Below are positions 34,564 to 43,296 of a DNA stretch of 64,000 nucleotides, in pieces; positions within the stretch are counted from its first letter, which is position 1, and the number at the start of each line of letters is the position of its first letter. This DNA is from an uncultured Desulfovibrionaceae bacterium. GTDB taxonomy: Bacteria > Desulfobacterota > Desulfovibrionia > Desulfovibrionales > Desulfovibrionaceae. A program made the position numbers and the translations under genes. The stretch is from the NCBI GenBank assembly GCA_949299515.1, contig CASGAP010000004.1, positions 62,001 through 126,000 of the forward strand. Reading direction: 5' to 3'. The notes beneath the pieces are model-generated. The model was not told the origin of the DNA, ran no database searches, and saw only the letters and a list, made by a program, of their open reading frames with translations.

Positions 34564-35376
34564 CTAAAACGCGTTCGGCGCCGTATAGCCGCGGTAAGAA
34601 TTGTGCAGTTCTTCGCGCATTTCCCGCTCTTTCATTCCTTTGGGGTCAGTCCAGTAATGCAGAAGCAGGGCAAGCTCGTCGCCCACGGCACTGATAAGGG
34701 TTGACATGGGATTGACGGGCATACGCGTTTTGACGGTGAAAAACGCAAATTCGCCGTCAGGCTTGTAAGGCAGAACGCCGCTGTGCTGCACGGACCACAT
34801 CAGCTGGCCGCTTTGCGCATGATACACATAAAGCTGTACGGAAAAGCGGGAATCGCCCGTGGCTCCGCCGTCAAAATATTGATTTATCAAACCGCCCACC
34901 AGATAATCCGCGCCTTTTTCCCTGGCATACGAAAGCATATACTCCGCATGATACGGCACGCCGTATTCGGAATACTCAAGAGCGGCAAAAGTGCCTTCCG
35001 CCAAAAAACTCTCGTAAATAATTCTGGAAACGCCCTGGGAAACGGCAAAATGGTCGCGGCTTTCCTGCACCAGGCCGAAGGGCACAAAAAGCGCCGTGGG
35101 CCGTTCTTTCAGATTTTGATTGGGATGAACCCTTGTCCGTATTTCGCCGAGGTAAACGCCTGCCTCTTTATAAAAACGGAACCCGCTCTGCAGGTCAAAA
35201 TCCGCCCTGCCGCCGCGCGGGGAAACAAATTCCCCGGTTTTGTCCGCGGCATAGCGCGCAGTTCCCGAAACCGTCGAGCAGGAACCCAGAAACACGCACA
35301 GGACAAACAGCGCAAAAAAAAGCGCAGACCCCTGTCCGTATTTTTTATTCCCCTGAAATAATATAAATTTTCCCAT
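34564..35376 (-). CDS. Putative lipoprotein
   Basis: 270 residues. Signal peptide with lipobox FLGSC (cleavage before Cys33), so the mature protein is lipid-anchored. The body contains YLVGGLINQYFDGG and FSVQLYVYHAQSGQLMWSVQHSG, similar in style to FlgO/CsgG-type outer-membrane lipoproteins in which a conserved strand ends with a sheet of basic and aromatic residues. No family is certain. Precedes acpS on the minus strand with a 43-bp gap. Confidence 0.75.
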   Translation of the reverse strand: MGKFILFQGNKKYGQGSALFFALFVLCVFLGSCSTVSGTARYAADKTGEFVSPRGGRADFDLQSGFRFYKEAGVYLGEIRTRVHPNQNLKERPTALFVPFGLVQESRDHFAVSQGVSRIIYESFLAEGTFAALEYSEYGVPYHAEYMLSYAREKGADYLVGGLINQYFDGGATGDSRFSVQLYVYHAQSGQLMWSVQHSGVLPYKPDGEFAFFTVKTRMPVNPMSTLISAVGDELALLLHYWTDPKGMKEREMREELHNSYRGYTAPNAF

Positions 35377-35508
35377 AAAAACACCCCGTTCTCATATTGC
35401 TATTTTCGCAAAATGCCAGTATAGGTGGACTGTTGATTTCTTGACAGAACATAGCTGTTTATTCTGTAAGTTGCAATAAGTATTCCATTTTCAAAATTAC
35501 GGTGCATT

Positions 35509-36276
35509 ATGAAAAAATTTCTTATTCCGATGCTTTTCCTGCTCTGCTCCTGCACGGTAGCCGCCGCAGACCGCAGCATTATCCGCATTTACGACAATAC
35601 CATATACCAAAACGTCAAGCCCATGCTGCTGGCGGATTTTACCAAACACGGCATACTTACCGAAGAGTTGCCGGGCTTCAGCCCCGTGCAGTTTTTCAGC
35701 AAGGAATGGGGCTTTGTGACGGCCGACGAACTTTATAACAAACTGACGCTGTCCTTCCGCTACCCCAGTTCCGAAGAAAGCCGCCGCTGGACTTTTGCGG
35801 ACCTCAGCGAAGACTATACGGAAACAACCATGTACAGCCACGGCTTTACCGTGGAACACGGGCTGGAACTCATAACGGTAAGCCTGCTCGGCGATATGCT
35901 GTGGGACAAAAACGACACGCGGGACTGGCTTGTGTACTGCCGCTTCGAACAAAAACCCACGCAGAACAAGCTGACCAAAAACGACATACGGCCCGCGCGC
36001 GAGTACCTGCTTGTCATTACGGACAGAACGGGCGCCTACTGGCAGGCCGCCCCGCTTGTGATACGCGACCTGAAACTGTACTCCGCGGGCTATGACGCGA
36101 CCATATACAGAAACCTGACCGAACAGAAACAAAAAGCGCTGGAACCCAGCCTTGCCACGGATTTTGAAGCAGGCCAGGCTCCCATACTGGAAAAACCGAA
36201 CGAAAAAAACCGAGCAAAACGAAACAATAAAAAGGACGGCGGACAAAGCCTGACCGAACAAAGCCTGACGGAATAA
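35509..36276 (+). CDS. Secreted protein of unknown function
   Basis: 255 residues with a signal peptide (MKKFLIPMLFLLCSCTVAAA); cleavage before DRSII is likely, and LCSC could be a lipobox instead. The middle is a mixed alpha/beta domain I do not recognise (DNTIYQNVKPMLLADFTKHGILTEELPG..., VEHGLELITVSLLGDMLW). The last 40 residues are lysine/asparagine-rich and end in QSLTEQSLTE. It is divergent from the lipoprotein gene; a TTGACA at 35441-35446 may be its -35 box, but the -10 is poor. Confidence 0.7.
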   Translation: MKKFLIPMLFLLCSCTVAAADRSIIRIYDNTIYQNVKPMLLADFTKHGILTEELPGFSPVQFFSKEWGFVTADELYNKLTLSFRYPSSEESRRWTFADLSEDYTETTMYSHGFTVEHGLELITVSLLGDMLWDKNDTRDWLVYCRFEQKPTQNKLTKNDIRPAREYLLVITDRTGAYWQAAPLVIRDLKLYSAGYDATIYRNLTEQKQKALEPSLATDFEAGQAPILEKPNEKNRAKRNNKKDGGQSLTEQSLTE

Positions 36277-36383
36277 TTTAATCCCTGTTCTTAACTATTG
36301 CCAATTCAATGCTTTAAAGCTATATTTTACAGAGTTTGAGGGCTTTTTGCCAAAAAACAACCATTTTATGTGAAGGACAAAAT

Positions 36384-38171
36384 ATGAGCAATTTCAACGG
36401 AAATGACGATGCAGGAAAATTCCGTAAACCTGACGGACACAAAGACAGACCCAAATCCGGCCCCAAGGGCGGCTTTGCCAAAGACGGCGAAAAACGCGGT
36501 TTCGGCCGCGGCGGCAAAGACGCAAATCCGGGCCGCGACAGCCGCCGCCAAGACAAAATAAGCCCCAAACAAGCAGATATGCTCGAAATATGCGATCTCG
36601 ACCGCGGCATTATCAAACTTATTGCCAAGCGCGCCAAAGTCATCGACCGCATGATCAAATATAAATCCCTCGACGCCGCCGCGGAAAAATCCATACGCAC
36701 GGCATGGGAACAGAACACCAACAAATTCTGCCCCGACCCGAAAGTGGCGCGTGACCTATACCAGCTTATCCAAAGCGTGAAAGCCGTTGACGAAACCGAC
36801 TACGACCACGCCTACAACCTCGCACCGCTGCCGAAACCCGTGCAGGTAAACCTGCAGGCCCCGGCTTCCAGCCGCCTGGCGCGTTTTTACATGACGCTTG
36901 CCGCCGCCTCCGGCCAAAAAACCTGCATGAAAAACATCGCCCTCACGGATTCCGTAATCCATACCATAAAATCCCTTAACGTACTCGGCGGGGATCTGTG
37001 GTTTGAAAACAACGGCACCGTACAAAGCCGCGAAAGCAAAGGACTGCAGCGCGGCAGCGACAAAATTATCCACGTGGGCGGCGACGAACAGAGCCTGTGG
37101 CTGTGCCTTGCGCTGAGCCTCGGCCTGCCCTATCACCTGAAAATCACGGGCGAAAACCGCCTGTGCAAAATAGATTTTGCGCCCATTGCCCGCTTCCTTG
37201 CGCAGTTTAACGCCCGCCTCGTGCAGGTTATCCCCGCAGGCGAAGGCCTGCCCGTGCGCATCGAAGCCTCCGGCATGATCAGCCCGGAAATAAAAATCCC
37301 CGCGGATCTGCCCATGGATTTCGTGTTTGCGCTTATGCTTGCCGCACCGTTCTGGGAAAGCGCCGTCACCTTTGACATGAGCGAATTTTACGCCGCCCTT
37401 GCCGAAAATGCGGAACTGCGGCGGATTTGGAACGATAATCTGGAAGACATCGCCGACTGCATTGCCCTGTGCCGCCTGCCCGTAACCATGACCGCGGACA
37501 AAATTTCCGTACAGCCCGGCAAAATTTCCCTGCCGCAGGAAATTACCCTGCCTTCCGACGGCGAAATCTGCACGTCTTTCTTCCTCCTGCCTGCCATGAC
37601 CAGCGGCAGCGTCACCCTTGCGGGACACTGGAACGGAAAGGGACAGCAAAAATATCTCAAACAAATTATGGACTTTGCCGGCCTGGAATTTGCCGTTAAC
37701 GACGAAAGCGCGACAGCCAAGGGCAATTCCGGCACCGTGGCCGGAAGCGAAATTCCGCCCTGCAATGCGCCCACCGCCGCTCTGCTCTGCCTGTGGGCCA
37801 AAGTAAACGGCAAAGAAGTGGCCATGCCGCACAACGCCAAAAACTGCCCCATTACCGAAAGCTTCCTTGCGCATCTGGGCTATACTGCCGAACTGGAACG
37901 CGGCGACGACCTTTACGCGCCGTTCATGGCACCCAGCGCGGACTGGGCCGTGGCATACGCCCTCGGCGCCTACGTGCACCCGCGCGTAAAACTGGTGAAC
38001 CCGAATATCCTGAACGATTATTATCCGTTCTTCTGGCGTATGTACAACACCCTTCCCACTCCCAGCATAGACAAGGCGGAACGCAAAGATGACAGCCCCA
38101 AACCACGAAGAATTATTGCCCAGGGAGTCTATGCAGACCTTCCTGAACCAATCGATCCCGACTGGGATTAA
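36384..38171 (+). CDS. Chorismate mutase-like/EPSP synthase-like fusion, probably non-catalytic
   Basis: 595 residues from ATG 36384 (AAGGA upstream). About 1-60: hydrophilic, low-complexity (GFGRGGKDANPGRD). About 65-135: a helical segment like an AroQ chorismate mutase helix bundle (LEICDLDRGIIKLIAKRAKVIDRMI). About 155-575: EPSP synthase-like fold (PASSRLARFYMTLAAASGQKT, CNAPTAALLCLWAKVNGKEVAM). Typical AroA catalytic motifs (the SKS loop, GNSGT) are altered or absent, so enolpyruvyl transfer is doubtful. A regulatory or structural shikimate-pathway role is possible. The next gene overlaps its 3' end. Confidence 0.7.
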   Translation: MSNFNGNDDAGKFRKPDGHKDRPKSGPKGGFAKDGEKRGFGRGGKDANPGRDSRRQDKISPKQADMLEICDLDRGIIKLIAKRAKVIDRMIKYKSLDAAAEKSIRTAWEQNTNKFCPDPKVARDLYQLIQSVKAVDETDYDHAYNLAPLPKPVQVNLQAPASSRLARFYMTLAAASGQKTCMKNIALTDSVIHTIKSLNVLGGDLWFENNGTVQSRESKGLQRGSDKIIHVGGDEQSLWLCLALSLGLPYHLKITGENRLCKIDFAPIARFLAQFNARLVQVIPAGEGLPVRIEASGMISPEIKIPADLPMDFVFALMLAAPFWESAVTFDMSEFYAALAENAELRRIWNDNLEDIADCIALCRLPVTMTADKISVQPGKISLPQEITLPSDGEICTSFFLLPAMTSGSVTLAGHWNGKGQQKYLKQIMDFAGLEFAVNDESATAKGNSGTVAGSEIPPCNAPTAALLCLWAKVNGKEVAMPHNAKNCPITESFLAHLGYTAELERGDDLYAPFMAPSADWAVAYALGAYVHPRVKLVNPNILNDYYPFFWRMYNTLPTPSIDKAERKDDSPKPRRIIAQGVYADLPEPIDPDWD

Positions 38172-38385
38172 GGAACTTGAGGAACAGATAGCCCAAATTG
38201 ACGCATGGCGCAGCCTGTGCACGGAAAAAATCAGGGAACTCATGGCCAAAGAAGACATGGAGAAAAAAATTTTCTTTGCCAAAGAAATCCATGAACTGAC
38301 ACAGGAACGCAATATGCTGGAAACACACAGAGAATTCAGACGGGTGCGCATAGCCCGCCTGAAACTCGAAGAACAGGGTTTTTAA
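38131..38385 (+). CDS. Small coiled-coil protein
   Basis: 84 residues from ATG 38131 (GGGAG 5 bp upstream), overlapping the preceding gene by 41 bp; ATG 38089 would add 14 residues but has no site. Nearly all alpha-helical and charged (LEEQIAQIDAWRSLCTEKIRELMAKEDMEKKIFFAKEIHELTQERNML). No family recognised. Position suggests a partner of the EPSP synthase-like protein or of the YkgJ protein that follows. Confidence 0.65.
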   Translation: MQTFLNQSIPTGIKELEEQIAQIDAWRSLCTEKIRELMAKEDMEKKIFFAKEIHELTQERNMLETHREFRRVRIARLKLEEQGF

Positions 38386-38409
38386 CCCGATATCATACAA
38401 GGTCAGACA

Positions 38410-39084
38410 ATGAGCAAAGACATATCCTGCGTAAACTGCGGCGCCTGCTGCAAAAAAGGCGGCCCTGCCCTGCACACCAAAGACGCATATTTATTTGAAG
38501 AAAACATTCTGCAGGTACAGGACGTGGTTACCATACGCGCCGGCGAACTGGTGCGCGACGACATGAAAAACCGCCTTGTGCCGCTGCCTTCCGAACTGGT
38601 GAAAATCGCGCCTGCCCGCAATGCGCGGCCCGACGACTGGACCTGCCGCTTCCTGACCGGCAGCAAACGCTGTTTTCTGCACGGCAAACACCCTGCCGAA
38701 TGCCGCGCCTTTTACTGCAAAGATCCGGAAGCCCTCATGCAGCTCAGCAACGAACCGCGGCTCGAACGCGAAAAAATCTGCGAAATCATCAAAGCGCCCG
38801 CCTATTGGCCCGAACTTATCAAAACCCACGAAGAAGCCGTGAACTATGAAGATCTCGGCCCCTGGGCACTGAAAATCGACGAAGACGAAGAAGCCCGCAG
38901 AAAATTTATCGAGAAAGTGGAATTTGACCGCTCCTTCCGCGAACTGGTAATCGAAAAAAAAGCCGCAGCGGAAGAAGACCTGCCGTTTCTTTTCGGCCGT
39001 CCCCTGCTGCAGACCATGGTTATGTTCAAACTTGCGGCAAGACCCGGAGCCAACGGCATTAACATCGTAAAAATCCCGGACTGA
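38410..39084 (+). CDS. YkgJ-family cysteine-cluster protein (second copy)
   Basis: 224 residues. CVNCGACCKKGGPAL at the N-terminus, WTCRFLTGSKRCFLHGKHPAECRAFYCKDPE in the middle. This cysteine arrangement is the YkgJ/CxxCxxCC type and may hold a metal ion or Fe-S cluster. The copy at 3261-3971 has a different spacing and an additional CxxC. Stands 24 bp after the coiled-coil gene and 7 bp before hldD, so it belongs to this operon. Confidence 0.85.
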   Translation: MSKDISCVNCGACCKKGGPALHTKDAYLFEENILQVQDVVTIRAGELVRDDMKNRLVPLPSELVKIAPARNARPDDWTCRFLTGSKRCFLHGKHPAECRAFYCKDPEALMQLSNEPRLEREKICEIIKAPAYWPELIKTHEEAVNYEDLGPWALKIDEDEEARRKFIEKVEFDRSFRELVIEKKAAAEEDLPFLFGRPLLQTMVMFKLAARPGANGINIVKIPD

Positions 39085-39091
39085 GGACACT

Positions 39092-40069
39092 ATGTATATC
39101 GTAACAGGCGGAGCAGGCATGATAGGCAGTGCCTCCGTATGGGCACTGAACCGACAGGGCATTGAAGACATCTTGGTTGTGGACAATCTGGCAAGCACGG
39201 AGAAATGGAAAAACCTCGTGTGTCTTAAATACGCCGATTATATGCACAGAGACGAATTTCTGCACAAAATCAAAGCCGACGCCCTGCAGGACGTGCAGGG
39301 CATCGTGCACATGGGCGCGTGTTCCGCCACCACGGAAAAAAACGCCGACTACCTCATGCACAACAATTTCCATTATACGCAGGAAGTCTTTTTGTTTGCA
39401 AAACGCCGCGGCGCACGCTTTGTCAATGCCAGCAGCGCAGCCACTTACGGCGGCGGCGAACTCGGCTTTTCCGACAGCGTCGAAACAACCCTGAAGCTGC
39501 GGCCCCTGAATATGTACGGCTATTCCAAGCACCTCTTTGATTTATGGTGCATAAAAAACAACTGCCTCGGCGATACCGTAAACCTGAAATTTTTCAACGT
39601 ATACGGCCCCAACGAATACCACAAGGGCGATATGCGCAGCGTGGCCTGCAAAGCTTTTGCCGCCATCAACGAACGCGGATTCCTGCAGCTTTTCAGCTCC
39701 GACAGGCCGCAGTATCCCCACGGCGGCCAAAAGCGCGATTTTATCTATATTAAAGACTGCGCCAAAGTCATAGCCTGGTTTTTGCTGGAAAACCGCATAG
39801 GCGGCATTTTCAACGTAGGTACGGGCGAAGCCAGAACATGGAACAGCCTTGCCAATGCCGTTTTTGCCGCCATGGACAGGCCGACCAAGGTAAAATATAT
39901 TCCCATGCCCGAACACCTGCGCGGCAAATACCAGTATTTCACCCAGGCGGACATGGCATGGCTCAAAACCCACAACTATCCGCACGCATTCACCAGTCTT
40001 GAAGACGGGGTGAAAGACTACGTGCAGAACTATCTTGCCACCGACAATCCGTATTTATCAACTTTATAA
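39092..40069 (+). CDS. hldD: ADP-L-glycero-D-manno-heptose 6-epimerase
   Basis: 325 residues, short-chain dehydrogenase fold. YIVTGGAGMIGS (NADP+ binding), MGACSATTE, YGYSKHLFD (catalytic Tyr/Lys), FNVYGPNEYHKGDM and KRDFIYIKD are the HldD signature. Makes the heptose donor for LPS inner core, which fits a Gram-negative host. ATG 39092 follows GAGGACAC. Fourth gene of the operon starting at 36384. Confidence 0.93.
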   Translation: MYIVTGGAGMIGSASVWALNRQGIEDILVVDNLASTEKWKNLVCLKYADYMHRDEFLHKIKADALQDVQGIVHMGACSATTEKNADYLMHNNFHYTQEVFLFAKRRGARFVNASSAATYGGGELGFSDSVETTLKLRPLNMYGYSKHLFDLWCIKNNCLGDTVNLKFFNVYGPNEYHKGDMRSVACKAFAAINERGFLQLFSSDRPQYPHGGQKRDFIYIKDCAKVIAWFLLENRIGGIFNVGTGEARTWNSLANAVFAAMDRPTKVKYIPMPEHLRGKYQYFTQADMAWLKTHNYPHAFTSLEDGVKDYVQNYLATDNPYLSTL

Positions 40070-40084
40070 CGATATGAGGCTGTT

Positions 40085-41116
40085 ATGCTTATTTCCTGTC
40101 CCGAATGCCATTTCAAGCGCCATGTAGACGAAAAGCAGATCCCGGAATCCGCAACGCTTGCCACCTGCCCGAAATGCCAGAACAAGTTCCGCTTCCGCGA
40201 TCCGGAAACGGGCGAATTCATTCCCGAAATCTGTCTTGAACAGGAAACGGACGATATGCAGAACGGCTCCGCCGAAACAGCCGAAGCTGCCCCCGCGGCC
40301 GAAAACGCCCCGGCACAAACGGCGGACGGCACGGACAATGCGGAAAAAACCGCCGCACCCGCCGAAGACCCCGTACCCCTGGCGGAAGAAGACATATCCC
40401 GCAAAGCCGACGGGCAGAACCCTCTGCAGGAACCGCAGTTCCAAACTTACGAAAAAGCAGAAAAAAAACGCTCCGAACAATACGTGATGATGACCGACGA
40501 CGTGCCCTGGGAACATCCCGAACGCTACGGCATCATAGGTTCCCTGGTACAGACAGTTTCCCGCGTGATGTTCCGCGGCAAAGACTTTTTCTCCACCATA
40601 CACAGCCAGGTATCTTCCCTGCGGCCTGCCAGCTTCTATGCGCTTATCGGACTGTTTCAGGCCGTTGCTGCGTATTTTCTCTCTCCCAACGTGGTCGAAC
40701 TTATCAAAACGGCAGATATGGACCCGCAGAAACAGGCACTTATGGAAAACCTCATTTCCGGGCAAAGCTTTCCCATGCTGCTCATCACCACGCCCTTTAT
40801 CATGATACTGCAGCTGCTTATCTACAGCGCCTTTATTTATCTTGCCATACGCATCACCAATCCGGAAAAGGCAGACTTTCCCCTGACCCTGCGCATTATC
40901 GCCTACGCCTCCGCTCCCATGATTTTAAGCATAGTGCCCTATATCGGCGGCGTTATCGGACTTATTTGGTTTATTTACAATATTTTTATCGGCGTCAAAT
41001 ATGCCCTGCGCCTCACCTGGCAGCGGACATTCCTCGCCCTTGCGCCCATTTTCATCTTATGGCTGTTCATAGCCTTCAATCAGGCGCTTGTCATAATCAA
41101 CGCCATTCAGGCTTAA
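40085..41116 (+). CDS. Zinc-ribbon (MJ0042-type) and Yip1-like membrane protein
   Basis: 343 residues. Residues 1-38: zinc ribbon ISCPECHFKRHVDEKQ...ATCPKCQNKFRFR (two CxxC pairs). Then a ~100-residue acidic Ala/Glu/Pro linker, then a Yip1-type membrane domain with about five hydrophobic segments from residue 180 on (FYALIGLFQAVAAYFLSP, MILQLLIYSAFIYLAIRI, MILSIVPYIGGVIGLIWFIYNI). Function unknown. Last gene of the operon; no strong terminator follows. Confidence 0.82.
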   Translation: MLISCPECHFKRHVDEKQIPESATLATCPKCQNKFRFRDPETGEFIPEICLEQETDDMQNGSAETAEAAPAAENAPAQTADGTDNAEKTAAPAEDPVPLAEEDISRKADGQNPLQEPQFQTYEKAEKKRSEQYVMMTDDVPWEHPERYGIIGSLVQTVSRVMFRGKDFFSTIHSQVSSLRPASFYALIGLFQAVAAYFLSPNVVELIKTADMDPQKQALMENLISGQSFPMLLITTPFIMILQLLIYSAFIYLAIRITNPEKADFPLTLRIIAYASAPMILSIVPYIGGVIGLIWFIYNIFIGVKYALRLTWQRTFLALAPIFILWLFIAFNQALVIINAIQA

Positions 41117-41223
41117 CAGATATTGCCTGGCTTCTGCTGAAATTGCTTTGTTCTTACCGCATAAAAGTTTTTTATTTCATATAACTGTCATAATTATCTG
41201 ATAAAATCATATAAAACATTTCT

Positions 41224-41350
41224 AAGGGGCTTCACCCCTTGAACCCGACCCAAGGGTAAGCAGCAGGGGACTTCGTCCCCCGGCTCTCACCCTTGGGAAA
41301 CCCGAGCTTCCCCCTGTTTCACTCTTTTCCGGCAGGAAACTTACGTTTCC
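41224..41350. repeat. Nested hairpin cluster
   Basis: AAGGGG-cttca-CCCCTT (41224-41240); outer stem CCCAAGGGT (41249-41257) / ACCCTTGGG (41289-41297) enclosing GGGGA-cttcg-TCCCC (41266-41280); then GGAAAC-ttac-GTTTCC. Such GGGGxGAAGxCCCC arrays are common as intergenic repeat elements in many bacteria. A 75-codon minus-strand frame across it looks spurious. Confidence 0.55.
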
Positions 41351-41480
41351 GCCTCCAAAGGGTGAAACGCCGTAAATCAAAAAGTATGCTTTTTTCAAAC
41401 AAATACCCCAACCAATCAATTTTATAATGAAAAATTTGAAACATACCAAAATTATTACATATTGGTTTTAAATTAAGAAC

Positions 41481-41539
41481 ACTGTCCTCCTTTGGTTATC
41501 ATTGGCGAACACAACAAATGTATGCCAAAGGAGGACAGT
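41481..41539 (+). repeat. 15-bp inverted repeat masking a Shine-Dalgarno sequence
   Basis: ACTGTCCTCCTTTGG (41481-41495) and CCAAAGGAGGACAGT (41525-41539) are perfect complements with 29 bp between. The right arm contains AAAGGAGG, 6 bp ahead of a TTG (41541). The arrangement resembles the translational lock of IS200-type elements, but no transposase reading frame follows. Confidence 0.7.
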
Positions 41540-41562
41540 CTTGTATCTAAAGATTTTTTATT

Positions 41563-41588
41563 CCACCGGCTTAGCTGGTGGTTTTTTT
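41563..41588 (+). terminator. Intrinsic terminator downstream of the inverted repeat
   Basis: CCACCGGC-ttag-CTGGTGG (one G-U pair) followed by seven T. Confidence 0.75.
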
Positions 41589-41605
41589 GTGCTGAAGCGA
41601 CAAAC

Positions 41606-41632
41606 AAAAAGCCCCCAAAAGGGGGCTTTTTT
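41606..41632. terminator. Bidirectional terminator, end of the phage late operon
   Basis: AAAAAGCCCCC-aaaa-GGGGGCTTTTTT; works on both strands. On the minus strand it stands 45 bp after the Rz1-like gene, the last gene of the late operon. Confidence 0.88.
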
Positions 41633-41677
41633 ACCGGCTTTTGCCGCCATTGCCAGACTTGCGGAAAAAACCTTAAA

Positions 41678-41905
41678 TCACTCCTGCCCTATGCAGACAA
41701 GCTTTGCGTTGCATTCCTGCAGGGCCTGCTCCAGCCGCAGCACATATTCCGCCAAATCCGCATTGGTTTTCCCCGTAAAAACAGGCTGTTCCGACGGTTC
41801 CAGCAAAACGGCGGGCGGTCTGCGCTCCGCAAGACGCGTTTCGTAAACAGGTTTGCCCGCACAAGCGGTCAAGCCCATAAGCACAATACCCAAAAAATTT
41901 TTCAT
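41678..41905 (-). CDS. Rz1-like lysis lipoprotein
   Basis: 75 residues. Signal peptide with lipobox GLTAC (MKNFLGIVLMGLTAC). The mature part has ERRPPAVLLEPSEQP, in keeping with proline-rich outer-membrane Rz1 proteins. With Rz it would fuse inner and outer membranes in the last step of lysis. It follows the Rz-like gene by 20 bp and is the last gene of the late operon. Rz1 is usually nested in Rz; here it is separate. Confidence 0.65.
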   Translation of the reverse strand: MKNFLGIVLMGLTACAGKPVYETRLAERRPPAVLLEPSEQPVFTGKTNADLAEYVLRLEQALQECNAKLVCIGQE

Positions 41906-41925
41906 GATTTTCCGCCCCGCAGATT

Positions 41926-42339
41926 TTATTTTGCCGATCTATCCGCGTCTTCGGAAGATTCCTTGCGCAAAACCGCAAGAATTTCCGCAGGAATTTCCTG
42001 TTCTTTCCACTCCTTGGCAGATACGCCCCCTGCCGTGCGCAACGATTGACGCTTCTGCCGAAACGCAGTCTGCAGTTTTTTGCGTTCCCGCTCAAAGGCC
42101 AGCAGTTTCTGTTCGCTGCGCTCCCGTTCAAGCAGAAGCGCGGCTATGCTTTCCTGCTGGCCTGCGTTTTTTTCCCGCAAAACCCGCACAAACTGCCCCT
42201 GCTCCTCATAACGCTTTTCCAAAGCGGAAAAACGCGCCTGCATGACAAAAAAAACAGCAGCTCCTGCGGCAGCCAACAAAAATTTTCCCCAGCCTCCCGA
42301 AAACAGCGCGGAAACAAATCCCCACAAAGCGCTAAGCAT
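41926..42339 (-). CDS. Rz-like inner-membrane spanin
   Basis: 137 residues from ATG 42339; a longer frame overlaps the amidase. One N-terminal membrane segment (KFLLAAAGAAVFFVMQA) then a long periplasmic coiled coil (EKRYEEQGQFVRVLREKNAGQQESIAALLLERERSEQKL). This is the Rz topology. ATG overlaps the amidase stop. Family assignment is by topology and position, not by sequence. Confidence 0.65.
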   Translation of the reverse strand: MLSALWGFVSALFSGGWGKFLLAAAGAAVFFVMQARFSALEKRYEEQGQFVRVLREKNAGQQESIAALLLERERSEQKLLAFERERKKLQTAFRQKRQSLRTAGGVSAKEWKEQEIPAEILAVLRKESSEDADRSAK

Positions 42340-42748
42340 TGTCCGCCCTGCCGAAAAATTCCCGCACGTCAAAACACGGGCAGTCTTTGGCTGCAAATTC
42401 GTTATGGCCGTGGACGCTTGCGTTCGGGTACTGCTGTTTCAGTTCGGAAACCAAACGGCGCAACCCTGCAAACTGTTCGGCCGTGAAATTGTTTTCCGCC
42501 CTGCCGCTCGCGTCAATGCCGCCCACCAAACAAATACCGACGGAATGTTTGTTCTGCCCTTTGCAATGCGCGCCGACAGCCTCAATGTCCCTGCCCTTTT
42601 CGGTTTCTCCGCTTCTGCGGATAACGAAATGATAGCCTATGCCGCTCCAGCCCAGTTTTTTGTGCCAAGCGTCAATCTGCTCTGCCCCTATGTCCTGGCT
42701 TGCCTTGGTGGCGCTGCAATGAATGATGATTTTATTTATATCTCTCAT
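42332..42748 (-). CDS. N-acetylmuramoyl-L-alanine amidase (endolysin)
   Basis: 138 residues. T7 lysozyme-like Amidase_2 fold: IIIHCSATKASQD (zinc His), GYHFVIRRSGETEKGRDIEAVGAHCKGQNKHSVGICLVGG, and GHNEFAAKDCPCFDV (second His region and Cys ligand). Cuts the bond between MurNAc and the stem peptide in lysis. T7 enzyme also inhibits RNA polymerase, but no such residue pattern can be read here. It lies between the holin and Rz. Confidence 0.85.
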   Translation of the reverse strand: MRDINKIIIHCSATKASQDIGAEQIDAWHKKLGWSGIGYHFVIRRSGETEKGRDIEAVGAHCKGQNKHSVGICLVGGIDASGRAENNFTAEQFAGLRRLVSELKQQYPNASVHGHNEFAAKDCPCFDVREFFGRADNA

Positions 42749-42766
42749 ATTGACTCCGTATCACGC

Positions 42767-43285
42767 CTATTTATCCTCATGACGGCAGCCGCTGCCGAGC
42801 ACCTTGTTGATTTCCCCTTCGATTTTCCGCTGCAGTTTGCTGCGGTAACGGAAGAACACCCTGTCGATAAACTGGTTGATTCCGAAACCGAAACCTGCCA
42901 GATGATGATTTATGCTGGCAAGATTTACGATAACCAGTATGCATAAAAACAGATCAAACCAAAACGTACCGTTGTAGCCTATGCGTATGCGTTCGTGCAC
43001 GGCAATATCAAAAGCCTTGCAGGCAAAACCCACAATCAGTATCCCAAAGTACAGGCTGATGATTTTTTTTATGCCCACCCACGCCTTAAACCACGAAAAG
43101 CGGCGGCTTTTTTTCGCACGGAACACGCCGAGGACAAAATCCGCAAAAAGCAGATACTGCACCAGCACAAGCAGGTATTCGCTCGCCCCGAAATGAAAAG
43201 ACACAAAGGCCGCAAACGCGGAAACGGAAATTTTAATTTCAAGGTTATGCATAAACGCCAGTATGTATTCATAAAAGAAAACCAT
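42767..43285 (-). CDS. Phage holin
   Basis: 172 residues with three to four hydrophobic segments (VSAFAAFVSFHFGASEYLLVLVQYLLFADFVLG; IISLYFGILIVGFACKAF; FDLFLCILVIVNLASI) and a charged C-terminus. Length and topology fit the Phage_holin_4-like group. It forms the hole that lets the amidase reach the wall. It lies between the fibre-assembly gene and the amidase, as expected of a lysis cassette. Confidence 0.7.
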   Translation of the reverse strand: MVFFYEYILAFMHNLEIKISVSAFAAFVSFHFGASEYLLVLVQYLLFADFVLGVFRAKKSRRFSWFKAWVGIKKIISLYFGILIVGFACKAFDIAVHERIRIGYNGTFWFDLFLCILVIVNLASINHHLAGFGFGINQFIDRVFFRYRSKLQRKIEGEINKVLGSGCRHEDK

Positions 43286-43296
43286 AGGCTATGCCT

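Larger units (their letters stand above)
41117..41677. other. Structured non-coding region at the edge of the prophage
   Basis: About 560 bp between the Yip1-like gene (plus) and the Rz1-like gene (minus), with no gene I can support. It contains nested hairpins (41224-41350), a 15-bp inverted repeat that would mask a Shine-Dalgarno (41481-41539), and two intrinsic terminators (41563-41588, 41606-41632). Each is listed separately. Confidence 0.5.

Noticed and set aside
41222..41449. A 75-codon minus-strand frame over the hairpin cluster
   Set aside because: Runs through nested inverted repeats, so its peptide (GGRSPLLLTLGSGSRGEAP) is dictated by the repeats; no start signal.
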